Shown here piece after piece: positions 5,446-8,470 of a DNA stretch of 8,470 nt (its first letter is position 1; the number at the start of each line of letters is the position of its first letter). A program made the position numbers and the translations under genes. The DNA lies in contig JADHTP010000130.1 of the NCBI GenBank assembly GCA_016784945.1, positions 1 through 8,470 of the forward strand, given 5' to 3'. The notes under the pieces are model-generated. The model ran no database searches and was not told where the DNA came from. It saw only the letters and a list, made by a program, of their open reading frames with translations. This DNA is from Deltaproteobacteria bacterium (GTDB lineage: Bacteria; Myxococcota_A; UBA9042; DTJE01).

Positions 5446-5903
5446 GCCCGCCGGTATTCCGCACGCACGGCTATGGCCTCTTCGCCTTCCGGCGTGATGT
5501 TGTATGCCTCCATGATCAGACCGTCGCCGTCGACCCACGTCAGTTCCGTCCGCCACCCCCAGTCAGGCGTGTCGGGGCCGGTGGGGTAATTGCCAGGGAA
5601 CACGAGCTTTGCGCCACCGTCCTCCAACAGCCCCTGACAGACCATGGGATCGGGCGCCATGTGCCAGCTGTCGCCCCAGGTAGCCGTCGCCGCTTCTTCG
5701 TGCCCACCCAGGAACAGGGCGCCCTCCTTGGCCTCGCCCTCGAACACCCACCGGTAGGTCATGAGGTGGTACGCATCCCCGGCAATGGCCCTCACCCGGG
5801 CCTCGGTGTCGCAGGTCCGGACCGGCTCACCGGGCCCGAACCACAGGTTACAGGTACCCCGCCAGTCCCCAGCCATCCGGTTATAGAACGCCGTCACCGT
5901 CAT
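5442..5903 (-). CDS. DUF1579-like beta-barrel protein
   Basis: A 153-residue soluble protein without signal peptide. It starts with a short helix and GDWRG (residues 12-16), a common opening of lipocalin-like DUF1579 proteins. Alternating strands follow, with many Trp, Gly and Tyr: YHLMTYRWVFEG, then a glycine-rich turn, TATWGDSWHM, and WGWRTELTWVDGDGLIMEAY near the end. These proteins are usually small barrels that may bind a hydrophobic ligand; no activity is established here. The ATG at 5903 has AAGGAG seven bases upstream. It follows the RND pump stop by 38 bases on the same strand, so it may be read from the pump transcript, although a separate role is equally likely. Its stop overlaps the end of the broken plus-strand gene (tail to tail). 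Confidence 0.65.
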   Translation of the reverse strand: MTVTAFYNRMAGDWRGTCNLWFGPGEPVRTCDTEARVRAIAGDAYHLMTYRWVFEGEAKEGALFLGGHEEAATATWGDSWHMAPDPMVCQGLLEDGGAKLVFPGNYPTGPDTPDWGWRTELTWVDGDGLIMEAYNITPEGEEAIAVRAEYRRA

Positions 5904-5941
5904 GATCGTACTCCTTCCCAAACCAGGCCAGGAATACACGA

Positions 5942-8470
5942 CTATCCGACGATTTCCCGGCGCATTCTTCGGCCCTCCCGCACCTGCATGACGAGTCCGT
6001 AGACCGCGGGGATGATCACCAGGGTCAGCACCATGCTGGTCATCAGCCCACCCACCATGGGCGCGGCAATCCGTTTCATCACCTGGGAACCGGTCTCGTC
6101 CACGCCCGCGAGCATCACGGGCAGCAACCCGATCACGGTGGTGGCCACGGTCATGAGCTTGGGCCGCACCCGGTCCACGGCGCCTTCCATGATGGCCACG
6201 TCCAGTGCGGACCGAAACAGTGAAGGAAGGAACCGCCCCTCCGTGCGCATGCGGTCCACGGCCCCCGCCCTCGCGCGCTTCCACGCCTCGTCCAGGTAGA
6301 CCAGCATCACCACGCCGGTTTCGGCGGCCAGCCCGGCCAGGGCGATGAACCCCACATCCACCGCGACTGACCGGTTGTAGCCCAGCAGGTACATGAGCCA
6401 GATGCCCCCCACCAGGGCAAAGGGCAGTGAAAGCATCACGATGAGGGTTTCGGTCATGTTCCTGAAGTGGAGGTACAGCAGCCCGAACACCAGGACCAAG
6501 GTCACGGGAATGATCACCCGGAGCCTCTTTGCGGCCTTTTCCATGTATTCCCACTGGCCCGACCACAGGAGGTCCACGGGCTTGTCGGGGTCCACGCGGA
6601 TGCGGCCGTCCGCCCGGGCCTCCTTGACTGCGGCCATGGCGGTTTCCACGTAGTTCCCCACGGGGATTTCTCCGGTGTCCATGTCCACGTAGATCCAGGC
6701 CGTCTTCTGCGCGTTCTCCGACTTGATGCCGGGCGGGCCCTTGTGGATCGCCACGTCGGCGAGCTGACCCAGGGGCACCTGCGCGCCCGTGGGCGTGGGG
6801 ACGAGTACCCGCTTCAGCGCCTCCGGATTGTCCCGCAGTTCGCGGCCATACCGCAGATTCACCGGGTACCTCTCCAATCCTTCCACGATCTGAGTGACGT
6901 TCATGCCGCCGATGGCGGACATGACCACGTCTTCCACGTCGCCCACGGTGAGGCCGTACCGGGCGGCCTCGAAACGATCGATGTCGAAGTCGAAGTAGTT
7001 GCCCCCGGTGACCCTTTCGGCGTAGACGCTCCGGGTCCCCGGAATCTCCCGCACCACGGCCTCGACCTCCTCTCCCAGTCGGGCCAGTTCGTCCAGGTCC
7101 GACCCCATCAGCTTGATCCCCACCGGCGTCTTGATTCCGGTGCTCAGCATGTCGATCCGTGTCTTGATGGGCATGGTCCACGCGTCGGTCAGGCCCGGGA
7201 ACCGGATGGCCGCCAGCAGTTCATCCGTGATGTCATCGGTGGTCATTCCCGGTCGCCACTGGTCCCGGGGTTTCAGCAGGACCGTGGTTTCGATCATGGT
7301 CAGCGGGGCCGGGTCCGTGGCCGTGTCGGCCCGACCGATCTTGCCGAACACCCGCTTGACCTCGGGCACCTCCATGATGATGCGATCGGTCTGCTGGAGC
7401 AGTTCCTTCGCCTTGGTCACGCTGATGCCAGGCAGGGTGGTGGGCATATAGAGTAGGTCTCCCTCGTTCAGGGGCGGCATGAATTCACCGCCGATCCGGC
7501 GGGCGGGGTACAGGGTCGCCAGGATCACCAGGACCGCCACCGCCAGGGTGGCGATGCGATGCCGCAGAACCAGCTGGATAACCGGCCTGTACAGCCAGGT
7601 GAAGAACCGGCTCAGGGGGTTCTTCCGCTCGGACAGGACCCGCCCCTGAACGAAATAGAACATGGCCACGGGAATGATGCTGATCGCCAGCGCGGCGCTG
7701 GTGGCCATGGCAAAGGTCTTGGTGAACGCCAGGGGCCTGAAGAGTCGCCCGGACTGTTCCCCCAGGGCAAACACGGGCAAAAAGGACACGGTCACGATGA
7801 GAAGGCTGAAGAACAGGGCGGGCCCCACCTCCTTCGATGCCTCCAGGATGATTTCGAAATGGGTCTTGCCCTTGCCGCCGTCCCTCTCCAGGTGCTTGTG
7901 GGCGTTTTCCACCATCACCACGCTGGCATCCACCATCACGCCGATGGCGATGGCGATGCCGCCCAGGGACATGATGTTCGCGTTGATGTCCATGACGAAC
8001 ATGAGAAGCAGGCTCGCCAGGACCCCCATGGGCAGCACGATGAAGGCCACCAGGGCGCTGCGCAGGTGCAGCAGGAAAAGGAGCATGATCAGGCCCACCA
8101 CCAGCATTTCTTCCAGGAGCTTGGTCTTCAGGGTGTCCACGGCCTTCAGAATCAGTTCGGAACGGTCGTAGGTGGGAACCACCTCCACGTCCAGGGCGTC
8201 CAGCGTTGGCTTGAGTTCGGCCAGCTTCTTCTTGACGCCTTTGATGACGTCCAGGGCGTTTTCACCGAACCGCATCACGATGATGCCGCCGGTGACTTCC
8301 CCTTCTCCGTCCAGTTCCGCGATCCCGCGCCGCAGCTCCGGACCGATCTGCACGTTCGCCACCTGGCTCAGCAGGATCGGGGTCCCGTCTCCGCCCACGG
8401 CCAGGGGGATGCCATCGAGGTCCCTGATGCCCTCCAGGTAACCCAGTCCGCGGACCATGAATTCGGTCTC
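5942..8470 (-). CDS. CusA/CzcA-family heavy-metal RND efflux pump, N-terminus missing
   Basis: 842 residues are present and about 200 N-terminal residues lie beyond the right edge; the Met at 8458 is internal (the family reads EFMVRGLGY here). This is the inner-membrane proton-driven subunit of a tripartite metal efflux system. Visible family parts: RRGIAELDGEGEVTGGIIVM in the pore domain, a block of membrane helices (about 112-190 from that Met), GVMVDASVVMVENAHKHLE with the membrane Asp and Glu of proton relay, TRIDMLSTGIKTPVGIK, the second helix block with LAAETGVVML and RVRPKLMTVATTVIGLLPVM, and C-terminal helices. The VMVDA form of the relay motif fits the CusA-like (monovalent metal, HME4) branch, not CzcA (DFGxxVDG). 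Of the three CusA pore methionines only the IDMLSTG one is kept, so the substrate is uncertain. The membrane-fusion and outer-membrane subunits would be upstream, outside the window. Confidence 0.93.
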   Translation of the reverse strand, partial: ETEFMVRGLGYLEGIRDLDGIPLAVGGDGTPILLSQVANVQIGPELRRGIAELDGEGEVTGGIIVMRFGENALDVIKGVKKKLAELKPTLDALDVEVVPTYDRSELILKAVDTLKTKLLEEMLVVGLIMLLFLLHLRSALVAFIVLPMGVLASLLLMFVMDINANIMSLGGIAIAIGVMVDASVVMVENAHKHLERDGGKGKTHFEIILEASKEVGPALFFSLLIVTVSFLPVFALGEQSGRLFRPLAFTKTFAMATSAALAISIIPVAMFYFVQGRVLSERKNPLSRFFTWLYRPVIQLVLRHRIATLAVAVLVILATLYPARRIGGEFMPPLNEGDLLYMPTTLPGISVTKAKELLQQTDRIIMEVPEVKRVFGKIGRADTATDPAPLTMIETTVLLKPRDQWRPGMTTDDITDELLAAIRFPGLTDAWTMPIKTRIDMLSTGIKTPVGIKLMGSDLDELARLGEEVEAVVREIPGTRSVYAERVTGGNYFDFDIDRFEAARYGLTVGDVEDVVMSAIGGMNVTQIVEGLERYPVNLRYGRELRDNPEALKRVLVPTPTGAQVPLGQLADVAIHKGPPGIKSENAQKTAWIYVDMDTGEIPVGNYVETAMAAVKEARADGRIRVDPDKPVDLLWSGQWEYMEKAAKRLRVIIPVTLVLVFGLLYLHFRNMTETLIVMLSLPFALVGGIWLMYLLGYNRSVAVDVGFIALAGLAAETGVVMLVYLDEAWKRARAGAVDRMRTEGRFLPSLFRSALDVAIMEGAVDRVRPKLMTVATTVIGLLPVMLAGVDETGSQVMKRIAAPMVGGLMTSMVLTLVIIPAVYGLVMQVREGRRMRREIVG

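Noticed and set aside
5904..7181. A long minus-strand frame that runs through the RND gene into the DUF1579-like gene
   Set aside because: The RND frame has unmistakable family motifs throughout; this one is Gly/Arg/His-rich there. Only the part from ATG 5903 onward is real.
6467..7456. A 329-codon open frame on the plus strand
   Set aside because: Antisense to the RND pump; His/Asp/Gly-rich with no protein family features.

Overview
The window is GC-rich bacterial DNA. Strong third-position G/C bias in the real genes, a DUF1820 gene, a radical SAM protein of the 'NCPWNRC' type and a CusA-like pump together suggest a Desulfobacterota/Myxococcota-like ('deltaproteobacterial') organism. That placement is inference; there is no rRNA or other phylogenetic marker here. 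I saw no tRNA, rRNA, CRISPR array, transposase or phage gene.

Left part, plus strand (1-1111): the last codons of an unidentified gene, then a DUF1820 gene, then about 260 bases without an intact gene that hold a heptamer tandem repeat and an 18-base tandem duplication, then a SpoIIM-like membrane protein gene broken by a frameshift at a run of five G.

Middle part, minus strand (read from 5131 down to 1153): a secreted protein with a PEGA-like domain; a 123-codon ORF with 15 cysteines whose GTG start overlaps the previous TGA stop; a membrane-anchored gluzincin metallopeptidase starting 1 base after that ORF; a radical SAM protein that appears to start at CTG; then, after a 243-base gap with its own promoter, a small single-pass membrane protein. 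The first four genes are so tightly packed that they look like one operon. The set (secreted carrier, Cys-rich polypeptide, metalloprotease, radical SAM enzyme) is the most interesting part of the window: it could process or modify a Cys-rich exported protein. That link is hypothetical.

Right part (5132-8470): a 155-base divergent intergenic region with a perfect 8-bp inverted repeat, a short plus-strand gene with a good ribosome-binding site but broken at a run of five A, and, on the minus strand, the C-terminal four-fifths of a CusA/CzcA-family heavy-metal RND pump followed by a DUF1579-like beta-barrel protein. The pump's other subunits would lie beyond base 8470.

Both broken genes are on the plus strand and both breaks can be repaired by one base in a homopolymer. 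They may therefore be true decay or sequencing error, and the sequence alone cannot decide.
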